Source: Mesorhabditis belari
Taxonomy: Eukaryota; Nematoda; Chromadorea; Rhabditida; Rhabditidae
Assembly: GCA_958450365.1 (NCBI GenBank)
Contig: CAUEEP010000741.1
Location: 752,001-816,000 of the forward strand
Direction of reading: 5' to 3'
Length of the DNA: 64,000 bases
Numbering within the stretch: the first letter of the stretch is position 1; every line of letters starts with the position of its first letter. Made by a program: the position numbers and the translations under genes. The notes under the pieces were generated by a model. That model ran no database searches and had not been told where the DNA came from. It saw nothing but the letters and a program-made list of their open reading frames with translations. Positions 42,619 to 53,430 of this stretch are shown here, in pieces.

Positions 42619-43538
42619 TTACACAAGGGTATAGTTTTGAGCAGATAGAGCAACCACGACACCAGTATGAGCGTTCCCATCGGAGAAAGTGAGTTTAACC
42701 GTGAATGCACCGTGAAGAGACAACTGACCGCCAATTGTAGACGTCTAAAGAAACAGTTAAGAACATTTTGAAATTTATAATATGTCCAGCCGGTAAAATC
42801 CACTTCGCCGATTTTACCGGCTGATTGTGTGTAAAAATAAGTAAACCATAAGTAAACCGTGAATGACTGTGAGTGATTGTAAAAATATCAAAAAGAGAGA
42901 CAAATTTTTGAGCGCATAAAACTTTTCTATATACTACAGTATCCCACAAAGTGAAAACAAAATGAAAACATTCAGTTATCTCTTTCAAGAGAACTGGGAA
43001 ACCACTTTGCTTAAAATTCGGCCTTGTCACCTTAAATTTAAAGGTAATACGCTCTAATTTTATGGTTTACATATACAAGTGATATCAAAAAAAGCAATAG
43101 GAAAACCAACCACTTTGCGCAGATTGCGGATCTCGATCAAAGCGGCGCGCCCAGGGCATAACTTGACGGCGTAATTTCGATCGGTATTTCGTGCGGCGTG
43201 GCCGAAGTAATGATCATGTCCTTGGACTCGGACAACGACGTGCCGCTGATCGATCCATACTTGGACCCCATTAGCGACATCATATTGAACGCGAAGAGTA
43301 TCAGCTTGGTGGAACATTGCCGGTTCGGATCGAAATAGGAATATTAATGAATGAGATTTTCAGAACAAATTCCACTCATTTACCTTATATGTAAATTTAG
43401 CTTGAATTATGCAGATGTTTCGAAAAGCTTGTATTACAAAGAGAACTTGAAAACACCGTACCTGTTGGCCTCTTCGTCGATTTCTTTTTTCGGGGTTTTG
43501 CTTCCATCGTCGTTGATCGGTTCTTTTTTCGGATCCAT
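42619..43538 (-). CDS. unrecognised small protein, family copy A
   Basis: I do not recognise this family. Exon 1 43462-43538 (MDPKKEPINDDGSKTPKKE, donor AACAG|GTACGG). Exon 2 about 43111-43330 with an internal ATG at 43315-43317 (MFHQADTLRVQY), ending CGCAAAGTG|GTTGGT. Exon 3 42619-42744 after TTTCTTTAG, ending AQNYTLV. Exons 2 and 3 join in phase (69 + 41 codons). Exon 1 joins in frame only if intron 1 ends TATTTCG rather than AG. The N-terminus is Lys/Asp/Glu-rich. The rest alternates hydrophobic and polar residues like a beta fold. No signal peptide. Copy B is inverted 1.3 kb away; copy C is at 53.4-54.8 kb. Confidence 0.55.
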
Positions 43539-43559
43539 TTGCTCTTTACCCAAATAATC

Positions 43560-44755
43560 TAAAAGGACTTCTTGTTAGCAAAGAAACAATATCAGCATTT
43601 GGTGCTATCGCAATCAGGGCGGGAGTGGGCGGGGCCTCGAAACATTTATAACTTTATCATCTGTCATGCCTTTGGCATAGTAATTTATCGAGTAATTGTC
43701 AAGGCAGTCTGTATTTGTCTGGGCACCTGGGTTGCCTACCCGAGATTGACAAATACTCTCAAATTTCAACTTTCCTGGAATTGTAACTCTTTCTTCAAAA
43801 AAAAATTGCGTTCTTCACTTTTAGAATAAATTTTTCTAGACTATACCAGATCTGCAAGTACCGCAGAACCAGAAAAACTGCATTCAGATTATAAAATCGG
43901 AGAAAACTAATAAAAAGTCAAAGTTTTTGGTATATTCTTTCCGCCATGTTTAAACGCATAAAAATGCTTTCGAATGATATATAACACTTGATGATTTGAC
44001 ACAAAAGAAAAATTTTACCAACATCAAAGGTGCGCGTGGGCCATATAACCGCGCACTTCTAAAAACCTAGGTTTCAGAGCTCGCGTTTCCATTGACCAAA
44101 ACACAAAATTAAAAAACAATTCCCAACCAACTTTTTGCGTAGAATTCAGAAATTTGCTTTTTGAGCCTAGTTTTTCAGCTAGATTTTCGTGAAAAAAATT
44201 ATTTTGACTTTTCGGCGCCGAATATGGAAAAAATTTCCTGGAAAAATAGAATTCCACAAAAACCCAATTCAGTATTCTGAAAGAGCGTGAAAAGAGCTAT
44301 TGAATGACATATAACACTTTATGGTTCGATGAAATATGAAATTTCACTAACATCAAAGTCGCCGCCTTTAATTCTGAAATTTTGGATAGACGGTTTCGGA
44401 TTATTTTATTTTTTCCGTTCATTTTTGGGCCTAACTTAAAATTTGTAGTGTTCGGATTTTTGATTTAAAGACGATTATTTTTGTAACCTATGTGCAGCGT
44501 GGTCGACTTGTGTTTGTCCCAAAGTTTCGTCAAAATTCCTCACCTTATTTTCTGGATGTTCCCTTGTAAGCGCTATCCACTTTATTGATATGTTAGCTTA
44601 TTTTCATTTGTTGCTCTTGTTGCTATTAAATAGCAACAAATTAGTTAGTACAAAAGTAGCGAAAACGTATGAAAATCAGGTGCTGAAACTATTTTAATTG
44701 GATCCAGCGTGCCGGATGACCTATAGATGCAAATTTTCATGGATAAATGCAAAAT
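43560..44755. other. spacer between inverted copies A and B
   Basis: 43560-43640 and 44755-44840 are the inverted outer flanks (GGGCGGGAGTGGGCGGGGCC and complement). Between, AT-rich sequence includes a CGGCGCCGAATATGG motif at 44213, slightly reminiscent of the GGCGCC MITE ends. No gene supported. Confidence 0.55.
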
Positions 44756-44859
44756 TTTCGAGGCCCCGCCCACTCCCGCCCTGGTTGCGATGGCACCAAA
44801 TGCTGATATTGTTTCTTTGCTAAAAAGAAGTCCTTTTAGATTATTTTGGTAAAGAGCAA

Positions 44860-45635
44860 ATGGATCCGAAAAAAGAACCGATCAACGACGATGGAAGCAA
44901 AACCCCGAAAAAAGAAATCGACGAAGAGGCCAACAGGTACGGTGTTTTCAAGTTCTCTTTGTAATACAAGCTTTTCGAAACATCTGCATTATTCAAGCTA
45001 AATTTACATATAAGATAAATGAGTGAAATTTGTTCTGAAAATCTCATTCATATATATTCCTATTTCGATCCGAACCGGCAATGTTCCACCAAGCTAATAC
45101 ACTTCGCGTTCAATACGAGGTCGCTAATGCGGTCCAAGTATGGGTCGATCATCTGCACGTCGTTGTCCGAGTCGATGGACATGATCATTTCTTTGGCCAC
45201 GCCGCACAAAATGCCGATCGAAATTACGCCGTCCAGCTATTCCCTAGGCGCTCCTCTTTGATCGAGATCCGCAATCTGCGCAAAGTGGTTGGTTTTCCTA
45301 TTGCTTTTTTGATATCACTGTATATGTAAACCATAAAATCTGTCTCTATTTTTGATATTTTTACAATTACTCACAGTCATTCACAGTTTACTTATAGTTT
45401 ACTTATTTTTACACACAATCAGCCGGTAAAATCCGCGAAGTGGATTTTGCCGGCTGACATTTTATCCCAATTTTCAAAATGTTCTTAACTTTGTCTTTTT
45501 TAGACGTCTACAATTGGCGGTCAGTTGTCTCTTCACGGTGCATTCACGGTTAGACTCACCTTCTCCGATGGGCTCGCTCTTGCTAGTGTCACGAATGCCT
45601 TATATACTCAAAAATATACCGCCGTAAATATGTAA
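44860..45635 (+). CDS. unrecognised small protein, family copy B
   Basis: Exon 1 44860-44936 is identical in protein to copy A exon 1. Exon 2 about 45068-45287 has its ATG at 45081 (MFHQANTLRVQYEVANAVQV). Exon 3 45504-45635 starts TSTIGGQLSLHGAF and ends with TAA at 45633-45635. Exon 2 plus 3 give 112 residues, about 142 with exon 1. Against copy A about 16 of 20 exon 2 base differences change the amino acid, so there is no sign of strong purifying selection, yet no stop or frameshift has appeared. The shared intron 1 end is TATTTCG followed by ATCCGAACCGGCA. Confidence 0.55.
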
Positions 45636-45884
45636 CGCTATTTTTGTTTCATGATTTGTGTGTTTTCCCGTTCGAGCTCAGCAGATATATTCAAATTTAA
45701 AGCCACAATGCAATTCAAGAGTAAATGGGAAACTTTAATGTAAATTTATGTTTTCCAAGGTGAATACTATCAAAATATTTACCTGTTTGCAAAGAAACTT
45801 GACTTTCACACATCATCTTCGGCAACTGTTCAAGCAATATATATGGATAATATTCTGGAAATTGAAATTCATTTCTTATGTTTT

Positions 45885-46215
45885 TCCATGGATTTCTTAT
45901 GAGTCTTTTTTGAAAAGTTGATGTTGAATTTGGAGTTCCTGGCCCTCAAAGAAAACCGTTGGTTTTCAAATTTTCTGTCGAATTTGCCTCGAAAAGTACC
46001 AATTTTGACCAATTGGAAACTTGATTTACGTAGCAAAAGCTGACATTGGAAGCAAGATATTTATTCTATCCTAAGACATTCATGTACACGTCAATGTTTC
46101 CTTTCAGTAGCAGTTCACAGTGACTCCAAATTTGTCGTCAAGCAGGAATGGATGATAAATCGGAGAAAGTTGATGGAGTTTCTTCATCTGAAGACAAGAA
46201 ATGATTCAAATTGTC
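45885..46215. repeat. repeat unit R, copy 2
   Basis: Matches 39230-39581 with small indels. At its right end it has AATTGTCTAAGATGTCC without the mariner. Confidence 0.75.
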
Positions 46216-46289
46216 TAAGATGTCCTTCTTTTTATTATCCCTACAATCATCAAAAGCTTTGCTTTTGCTGTAGGCAAAAAGCCAATAAA

Positions 46290-46400
46290 TGTTAGGGGCT
46301 AGCGTCGCCCGTGGAGCGGTCGGGGAGCGCCTTGTCTCGACCCACGACCCCCCGTAGTGCCACTCAGGTTGTCTTAATTTTTATTTTAAATAGCACAACT
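46290..46400 (+). mobile_element. tRNA-derived SINE (GTAGTGCCACTCAAG family), damaged
   Basis: Contains GGGGCTAGCGTCGCCCGTGG and CCCCCCGTAGTGCCACTCAG. The B-box core is deleted (GACCCACGACCCCCC), so it should be unable to drive Pol III transcription. Confidence 0.65.
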
Positions 46401-46439
46401 ACATATAGTCTGGAGTTTTCCTAAGAAGTTTGAGCTTCA

Positions 46440-47035
46440 TTGGTCAAAACACTTGAGCCAAGAAAATGCCAGTACAGACAAAAGACGTTGCTCTTTTGGC
46501 GCACAATTGTGGAAACTCAGGTTTTTCGGCCTGTAAAATCATTTCCCAATCATTCAATTCCCCAAATTTTATATTTCTATGAAATTTCAGAGTTAATTTC
46601 TACAGCCAATTTCAATTTTATTTCAAGACTGACCGTGTTAGCTTTTTTTTATAGTACTTTGAAGTTCAGCAGTCCCAACTTCTCGACCCAAGTCCGTTGT
46701 TTCAGCCTTGTTGCACATATTTTGAAGAATTTCTCCGCTTCTTTTTACTCATTTTTGTTTTTTTTTAGAGAATAGTATTATCTAGAGCATTAAACATCAA
46801 GAAGATTTTTAATAATTTCAAAATTGGAGAGCTAATAGTTGAATTCCCTGAAAGGTGAGCAGAGCAGCGATCATTTCTGATTTGCTATCTTACAAAGTTA
46901 ATATGTCAATATGTTAATATGCAGTTGCAAATTAACCTGTAATTTCATAGAAATATAAAATTGGAAGAATTGAATAATAGGAATTGGGAGTTACAGTCGA
47001 AAAAAACCGAGCTTCGATAATTGTACGCCAGCCTT
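46440..47035. repeat. two inverted copies of AATTCCCAATCATTC repeat plus unassigned DNA
   Basis: The repeat is at 46490-46590 (+) and 46940-47025 (-). Between them is AT-rich sequence without supported exons. Confidence 0.6.
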
Positions 47036-47343
47036 TATCGTAGATTTGAAGCCTGAACTTACTCGATTTCTTCTTAGTGCAATTGTCAGCTGTATTCCGA
47101 TTCATCAAAGTCACATAATCGCGTCTAAACGATTTTAATGTTATTTGGAAAGATTGTTCAACCTCTTGCACGATCCAACTTGGGCAGATTGCGAGCCGTC
47201 TAAAGTAAAGTTTTTAGGCGATTAGGCTTTAATGCTCTTGACTTGATTTCATTCAGAACAAACCCTTGTTACTATTGTTACTATTATTTTTATAGTATAG
47301 TTTTAAAATCTTTTAGTACTCCCGGTATCTTCGTAATAACCAA

Positions 47344-47585
47344 CTTGAATTGTAACTAGACACAACATGGGCCATTGGACAACATTGAAGACCGCTGTCT
47401 GTCGCGGCACAACGACCTTTTGGCTCGCATTCATCACCCATTCCAAAACAGGCTTAAATAAAAACAAATTGGATTTAAAAGATATTTTTTGTTTTGATAT
47501 TCAGCTCAGCAAAGTTATTAATGTTTTAATTAAAATTTTGCTCTTAAAAAAGTGACCTACGCCCAGTGCAAGCTTTCAGATTTGA
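47344..47585 (-). pseudogene. cysteine-rich module, copy 1
   Basis: Minus strand. The fragment ACTG at 47561-47575 ends at GGGC|GTAGGT, then an intron to TTTAAG and exon 47344-47452 encoding CFGMGDECEPKGRCAATDSG and LQCCP. The pattern CF-G-CEP-G-CA-GLQCC resembles small disulphide-rich extracellular modules of nematodes (lustrin/WAP-like), a family guess only. A possible continuation after ACTTTAG is at 47060-47205. The first exon has lost most of its sequence. Confidence 0.4.
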
Positions 47586-47689
47586 ACAAGTGATCAATTC
47601 TTCTAAAACGATTTTTTCAGTTAAGCTTTTAAAGTAAAATCTAGTAAATCTAGTAAAATCTAGTAAAATTTAGTTAAATTTAACTTTCT

Positions 47690-48185
47690 AGTTCAAATCA
47701 TAACTGGTTTTTCACAGAAAACTAGTTTATCTGTTGCCTTTAACTTCGAAGATAATTCTCTTCCACATTACCCCAATATCTATGAGAACTCCGTAAGCTC
47801 ATAGCTCGTTTAGCGCTCTCGAAAGTGGTTTATGGAAAATAGATGTAAAAAACAGAAAACTAAACTAAAAATTCTCTAATGGAATCAATGCAAATTTCAT
47901 TGGAATTTGAAGTGAAGAAACTCAAAATCTGTTATTTTCTTATGAGTTTTTTGAAAGGCTGATGTTGAATTTGGATTCCCACAGCCTCGAAAACCATTGG
48001 TTTACAAAGTTTCAGTCCAATTTGCCTCAAAAAGTGTCAATTTTCGATCAATTGGAAACTTGATTTAACAGCAAAGCTGACATTAGGCAAGATATTGATT
48101 CTATCCTTAGATAATTCATGTACACGTCGATATGTTTCTATGTAGCAGACAGTTCACAGTGACTCCAAATTTGTGTCCAAGTAAG
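47690..48185. repeat. repeat unit R, copy 3
   Basis: Matches 39030-39515 (AACTAGTTTATC, ATTCTCTTCCACATTAC, GATGTTGAATTTGGAT). It is followed at 48186 by a second partial copy to about 48400. Confidence 0.75.
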
Positions 48186-48955
48186 AAGTAAAATCTAGTA
48201 AATCTAGTTAAATTTAACTTTCTAGTTCAAAAATAATAACTAGTTTTTCTTATAAAAATAGTTTATCAGACGGCTTTAACTTTGGTGTCCTCTTCACAAC
48301 ACAGGCAATATCTATATGAGAACTTCTTAAGCTCGTAGCTCGTTTAATATCTCAACATTGGTTTATGAAAAAAAAATATCGTCAAAAAAGCACTGTATAG
48401 AGGTTGGAATAAACAAACAAACAAACAAACAAACAAAACTTTCTAGATTATTTTTGCAGTTTACTAAATTTTATTTCCGATTCCGAAATCCGATCACCAA
48501 ATTTCACCAAAAAGAAGTGAAACCCCAGTTATTCTTGTTTTAAGATACGAAACTCTTCACTATTTAACAGTTCTCGAATCTACAAGACATTTTAAATGTT
48601 AAATCACATTCAGTCTTGATTCTTTGCAGAAAACTTCAAGAAAGTCCAAGAAAGCCGTGACAAACTCCAATTTATCCGATCTCTTTCCACAGGCGTTCTA
48701 CAGGTTTCTAGGCATGCAACAGTGCAAAAAGGCAATAATTTTCCAAAAGAAAGTAACTTAGAGTTGTTAAAGTTGAACATATTTGATAAGTGGGGTTTCC
48801 TTTTTAGCATTAAACTTGGCCTAAAATGAGCTTTAAACCTAGTAACCTCCTCATAAAGTCTCAATAAATAGGTAATACAGTTAGTTTATGTTATAAAAAA
48901 CTTAGTCAAATTTGAGCCTCAAGTTTTCTCTACCTTTAAAGGCATTGTCAAATCA
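48186..48955. other. partial R copy and unassigned sequence
   Basis: 48210-48400 repeats the start of unit R. CAAA tetranucleotides at 48411-48436. 48630-48703 on the plus strand is bounded by TTTGCAG and CAG|GTTTCT and is open in more than one frame, but I cannot support it as an exon. Confidence 0.45.
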
Positions 48956-48961
48956 ACATAA

Positions 48962-49235
48962 TCAATTGGACACAGCATTGTAGACCGAGCGATGAAGTGG
49001 CACAAACACCTGTTGGCTCACAGTGATCTGCCCGTCAGCAAAACAGGCTAAAATGCAACATTCAGTATCGTTTGACAAAAGAATTTCTTTCAAGAATGGG
49101 TTTATTCATCCTAAAGAACAGAGACGGATCACTAGAATTGATATTAGTTAAATGAATTTTTAAAAGAATTCATTCAATACATCACTTGCGTCCAGTGTAA
49201 GCCGTCTTATTGCGACAAGTCGTCGATTGGACTGT
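48962..49235 (-). pseudogene. cysteine-rich module, copy 2 (frameshifted)
   Basis: Minus strand exon 49190-49235 (STTCRNKTAYTG) ends GGAC|GCAAGT, a GC donor, where copy 1 has GTAGGT at the same place. Exon 48962-49047 after ATTTTAG starts CFADG, then a small deletion shifts frame before DHCEPTGVCATSS and LGLQCC. Joining at the GC donor gives YTGPCF, matching copy 1. The shift indicates a pseudogene. Confidence 0.45.
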
Positions 49236-49529
49236 CTGAGCCAAAGCGAGAATGATTTACTGATTGAAGCAATGCAGCATGATCAAAAATGCTCGGCTAA
49301 ATGTGAATATTTCAAAAAAGATTTCCCGAATCTTTATATATTTCTCCATTCTTTTATGTATCAGCGAAGCAATGACATCTAAATAAACAGACCCAATTCC
49401 AGGGAACAATAGCAATTTGTTGGTAAACTTTTTCCGCTTTTTCCGGGAAAATGCCATTTCATTGTTTTCATCGTGATGTTTGACTCGATCAATAACCTCC
49501 AGATTTCTTGCAATTTTTTTATATTTGGT

Positions 49530-49720
49530 TTAGCTTATAGATATTTTCAGGTCAAACGATCCGTCATCCCGATCTCCATCGTTTCCTTCTAACTGTCTCC
49601 AGCATCGATTCAGTTGATGACGAAGTAAACACGAATTTGTGCAGGTGGCTTTTAAATCTTAATTCTATTCTTAATTTTATTCTTATCTTAATACATTTAT
49701 TCATTTATTTATACATTATT
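49530..49720 (+). pseudogene. duplicated AMP deaminase exon fragment, arm 1
   Basis: Copies 36035-36195: end of the intron (TAGCTTATAGATATTT), the exon (residues 524-557) and start of the next intron (GTGGCTTTTAAATC). Relative to the source, CCGTCATCTCATCCC has become CCGTCATCCC, a 5-base loss that breaks the frame, and further bases are missing (CAGGTCAAACG, GACGAAGTAAAC). Intron sequence was copied too, so this was DNA-level duplication and not retrotransposition. Confidence 0.9.
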
Positions 49721-49751
49721 ATCTTTTTTTGATATTTAGTTTTAACCAAAG

Positions 49752-49960
49752 TGCTAACACATTTTTGTAAGTTTCCAGGGCCTTCCTTTCACTGCAGCTC
49801 TCTTTACACTTTCAGTCTGTTTCCATTTTTTGTAGATCTTTCCAGAAAAAGTGATACCAAAGCTCTTGGCAATTTCTCTCAAGCTTGAGCCTTGATTGTG
49901 TGCCACGACTTGTTCTTTGATCTCATCTGATAATTGGAACGTACATCTGATAGATTGGAA
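49752..49960 (-). pseudogene. Tc1/IS630-type transposase N-terminal fragment, arm 1
   Basis: The minus strand encodes FQLSDEIKEQVVAHNQGSSL, REIAKSFGITFS and YKKWKQTESVKR with AVKGRP, a helix-turn-helix followed by a GRP-like linker as in Tc1-like transposases. No catalytic domain follows. A second copy is at 60439-60620. Confidence 0.7.
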
Positions 49961-50069
49961 CGTAGAAAGGGTGAGAATTAGAAAAATAGTAGGCAGGAAA
50001 ACTTTTGGACCCGTAAAAAAGCGATACTTATGAAGAAAAGACCTATGGATGCGCAAATCGGCGCGAAGT

Positions 50070-51705
50070 GCAATTACTGAGCAAAAGTCTTGCAACATCA
50101 CTTTTTCAAAAATCGATGAAATTGCACATCGAAAATGCCACCCGTTCGTAGGGCTTTTTTGTTTTTAATTAGAATAATACATGTACACTTTATTACAAAA
50201 AACAAATTTGAAGTTCAGCAATAAAACAAAAAAGTAAATGACAAAACTGCTAAAATACCCTAAAAACTGGGTGCAAAAGTCTTGCAACATTTCTATGTTT
50301 CTCATTTTTATTGTTTTCAAATTTATTAATTTACATAATTTTTGTTTTTAGCCGATGTGATTCTCATTTGACGGCTCCCGAAAGAAGAAAAAATCAGCGA
50401 AAGCAAGAAAAAAGGAATATCTCGCGCCGTTGTCTCCGATCTCTTCAAATGCGATCCTTCGACCGTTTCTCGCATTGTTTCAAAAACAAAAACAACTGGA
50501 CTTATGCACCGAAGAAAGAGAAGAAGGACGGCCAAGAAGAACAACTTAGCAAAAAGAGGATCGAATAACCGTGATGGCTTCCAAGAAGGATCCGGGCGTG
50601 GTATCGACTGAGGAGCTCAGCTGATCAGGATGTTGCAAACAAGGATATCTCTCGATGAGACCGTTTTCTCGACGATTGACTCAAGCAGAACTGTTATAGC
50701 CGCAGGGCTGTACGAAAACGCTTTGATGACCGCTGGCTACGAAAGGAAACAACGGCTTCTATTCGCCAGGACGTACCCAGTTGGACAAAGCAGGATTGGG
50801 CCAACGTGATTTTTGTCGATGAAATTAAAGTGGATATCTTTTATAAAAAAGGCGACCGCAGTCAGACGACCCATTGGAAAGCGAATACTCCTTAAATATG
50901 TGCGACCTACAATGCGAGCTGGCGGAGGATCCATCTGTGTTTTGTTAACCTCATTTCTAATGCATGCATTGGTGCCTCTCTGAGGCGAGTGGCAGAGAAA
51001 TGTGGCAGGTCCACTCGTCCTCATCCAGTCAACCATGAATGCTCGCCAGTATATGGAAATACTAGAAGGATGTCTACTTCCATTTGCTCAGGATTACATG
51101 GCTCCTGGATGGTTTCTCTACCAGGACAATTCGCCGGTTCACAAGAACAAGCCCATGATGGGTCCCACGGTGAGCCCCCTCAAATGGAGGAAAAGCCGAT
51201 CTCCCTGGATGGTTTAAGGCCCTTAATAATGTTTTGTTGGTCAATGTGCCCCCCTATGTCGCCTGATTTAAACGTTATTGAGAATTTATGGGCTTTACGT
51301 GAAGACAAAGTTACGAGGAAAGACCTTCACACAAAAGTTGACTTATACGAAAAGTTCGGAGCTTAATTCGCCCAGCAATTCTCTCACGAATTAGTCGACT
51401 CAATGCCTAAACGACTTAATGAAGTGATTTTGGCAAAAGGTGGACCGATTGAATATTAATTTTTGATGTTTTTGTATAATGTTGCAAGACTTTTTGCACC
51501 CAGTTTTTAGGGTATTTTTAAGTAGTTTTGTCATTTACTTTTTTTTGTTTTACGCTTCGAACTTCAAATTTGTTTTTGTAAATAAAGTGTACATGTACTA
51601 TTCTAATTAAAAACAAAAAAGCCCTACGAACGGGTGGCATTTTCTATAAAAAAATTTCATCGATTTTCTTGAAAAAGTGATGTCGCAAGACTTTGCTCGG
51701 TACTG
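50070..51705 (+). mobile_element. Tc1-like element, copy 1 (decayed)
   Basis: Long inverted repeats of about 230 bp (GCAAAAGTCTTGCAACAT, CCACCCGTTCGTAGGGC) at both ends. The right end is clear (GCTCGGTACTG then TA), the left end is mutated. Transposase remnants on the plus strand: N-terminal part 50350-50568, VIFVDE region about 50810-50830, YQDNSPVHKNK at about 51120, PPMSPDLNVIENLW at about 51250. Several frameshifts and stops. Confidence 0.88.
50353..51425 (+). pseudogene. Tc1-like transposase pseudogene, copy 1
   Basis: Starts after TTTTTAGCC with SHLTAPER-like sequence. The HTH and linker are frameshifted and the DNA between the first and second Asp is partly deleted. The second Asp block (LYQDNSPVHKNK) and third acid block (SPDLNVIENLWA) are readable but in different frames. 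Confidence 0.8.
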
Positions 51706-51945
51706 TACGTTATCTGACCAAAAATTCTGTAAAAAAATGCGTACTAGATGCAAAAAATCATGGAAGGAATTCAAAAATCGTCGTTATTTGAAATTTTGTC
51801 TGGCTCCATTTTGAGTAAAATGTGTTTCTCAAATTTTCTAAGGCTCTAAATGGCCATATTCAAAAAAACCCCGGCGGTTTTGGATCAAACTTCTCTTTGA
51901 ATCGGTGATAATGGAGAGTGGATCTGCGATTAAATTATCGTCAAT
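51706..51945. repeat. inverted-duplication arm, flank of Tc1 and kinase 5' end
   Basis: Inverse of 58450-58687, including GGCCATATTCAAAAAAACCCC and TTTTGGATCAAACTT. After 51945 it diverges. Confidence 0.8.
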
Positions 51946-52415
51946 TCAATATCGTCAACATCTATCTCAGCCGGCAGCACCATCAAAGGGGCATAACCCT
52001 CGTTCGGGATGTACCAAAACACCGCAAATCGCTGTATGTTTTTATCGAAAGATTGGAAAAACTAAACTGAGCGATTAATGATATCCTTCCATGGGTTAAA
52101 AGTTATCAATCATCGAATTGTGCCTTTCTAAGCAGACTCCATTGATCTAGCCTGCTTTTTCAATAGTGAATGCATAAAGTTTGGCCTTAATCTCAAGCCA
52201 TTAGTTATTTGCTTTTGACTTTTATTAAAAATTAAAAATTAGAATTTCTACTGTAGGTAGTAGATCATGGTAACCGACTCGGTTCGGTTCGATTCCAAAT
52301 CGTAATTATTGGTTCACTTTGTTGCAACCAAAGTAAATAATTATTGTAGAATAGTCAACCTTTCTTTCGACTTTCGACTTTCGATAAGACATGTTTTGCA
52401 AGTGTTTGCAGAGAC
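51946..52415. other. arm 1 segment unlike arm 2
   Basis: This stretch replaces the kinase catalytic exons that arm 2 has at 57660-58410. It has no similarity that I can see to other parts of the window and no supported exon. Confidence 0.5.
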
Positions 52416-52419
52416 AGGG

Positions 52420-53242
52420 AAGGAGTCTGGCACTCGATCCAAATTGGTTGTTGCAGAGGATTTGGGTATGAGCGTTTTAATGTCTTAAATGGAATCATGA
52501 ATAAACTTTAGATGAACGTTTTTGCAAGAATAAAGCATTCGGAGTTATCGATCCGGTAAGTAAGCTTTTCAGTTGTTGATTCCCAGTCGTTCTTTAGATT
52601 GCCATCGAAACTGTGGCTGCATGCCCGGCTGAACAATAATTTTTATGAAAGTTATGGTTCTAAAGTGTACTATTGCAGGTGCTGTTCACTTATCCACGAC
52701 AGCGATGCTTTGGTGATTCGGAAGTAAATGGAGTTGGTTTGATTGCTGTTGTGAATTTTGGTATTTGAGATGGTCTCTTTTACGCCAAAACTGCGCGGAC
52801 TACATGATGGGAATCTTTTTAGGAGCGAGTCGCGATCAGCGATCTTTCGAAGTAAGCATCTCTCTTTTAACGGTGCTTAAAGCATATTTTTTAGGAAACT
52901 GCTCGAGAAGAGGCATCGACGGGAATCTACTTGCCTACCTCTTTTGCGTGAATGCCTCGATTTGTCGCAAGAAGCCCGAGGTTGCTTTTAACTACCATAT
53001 TATCTCACAACTTTTGTTTTAGCAAAAGAAAACTTACCGAGCACTCCACTATTAGCGCCCAAAAGAGTTCAAGCAATGGTTTATGTTTGGTTTAAAACAT
53101 AAGACACTGGTTTCTTTAGATGTGTCTCAGCTTAGCAAATTACTGGCCACTCGTAAAAAGAATCACACAAATTTTTCAAAGCACAATTCCGAATCTTTCT
53201 CTGATATTCGTGTTAACTCGATTGATATTTTATTGCGTGCAT
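52420..53242 (+). pseudogene. 3' part of kinase-like gene, arm 1
   Basis: Inverse copy of 56820-57630. Exon equivalents: about 52427-52465, 52512-52556 (ERFCKNKAFGVIDP), 52600-52641 (IAIETVAACPAEQ then stop), about 52680-52734 (VLFTYPRQRCFGDSEVNG), and following ones, the last with extra bases. Catalytic exons are absent, so it cannot be a kinase. Confidence 0.7.
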
Positions 53243-53430
53243 AAATATCTGGGAAAGTCAAGTTTCTTTGCAATCAGGTAAGTATTTTGATAGTATTCAA
53301 TTTGAAAAACATCAATTTACATTAAAGTTTCCCACTTACTCTTGAATTGCATTGTGGCTTTAAATTGGAACATATTTATTCGGCTCGAACGGGAAAACAC
53401 AAATCATGAAAAGAAAATAGCGTTACATAT

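Noticed and set aside
45019..45261. Alternative frame (ICSENLIH...) over exon 2 of the small gene, also open in copies B and C
   Set aside because: It does not continue in phase into exon 3, and its acceptor TGAG|T is absent in copy C. The MFHQ/MSHQ frame joins exon 3 in phase in all copies.
48630..48703. 74-base plus-strand exon bounded by TTTGCAG and CAG|GTTTCT
   Set aside because: It is open in more than one frame, with no partner exon and no recognisable protein.
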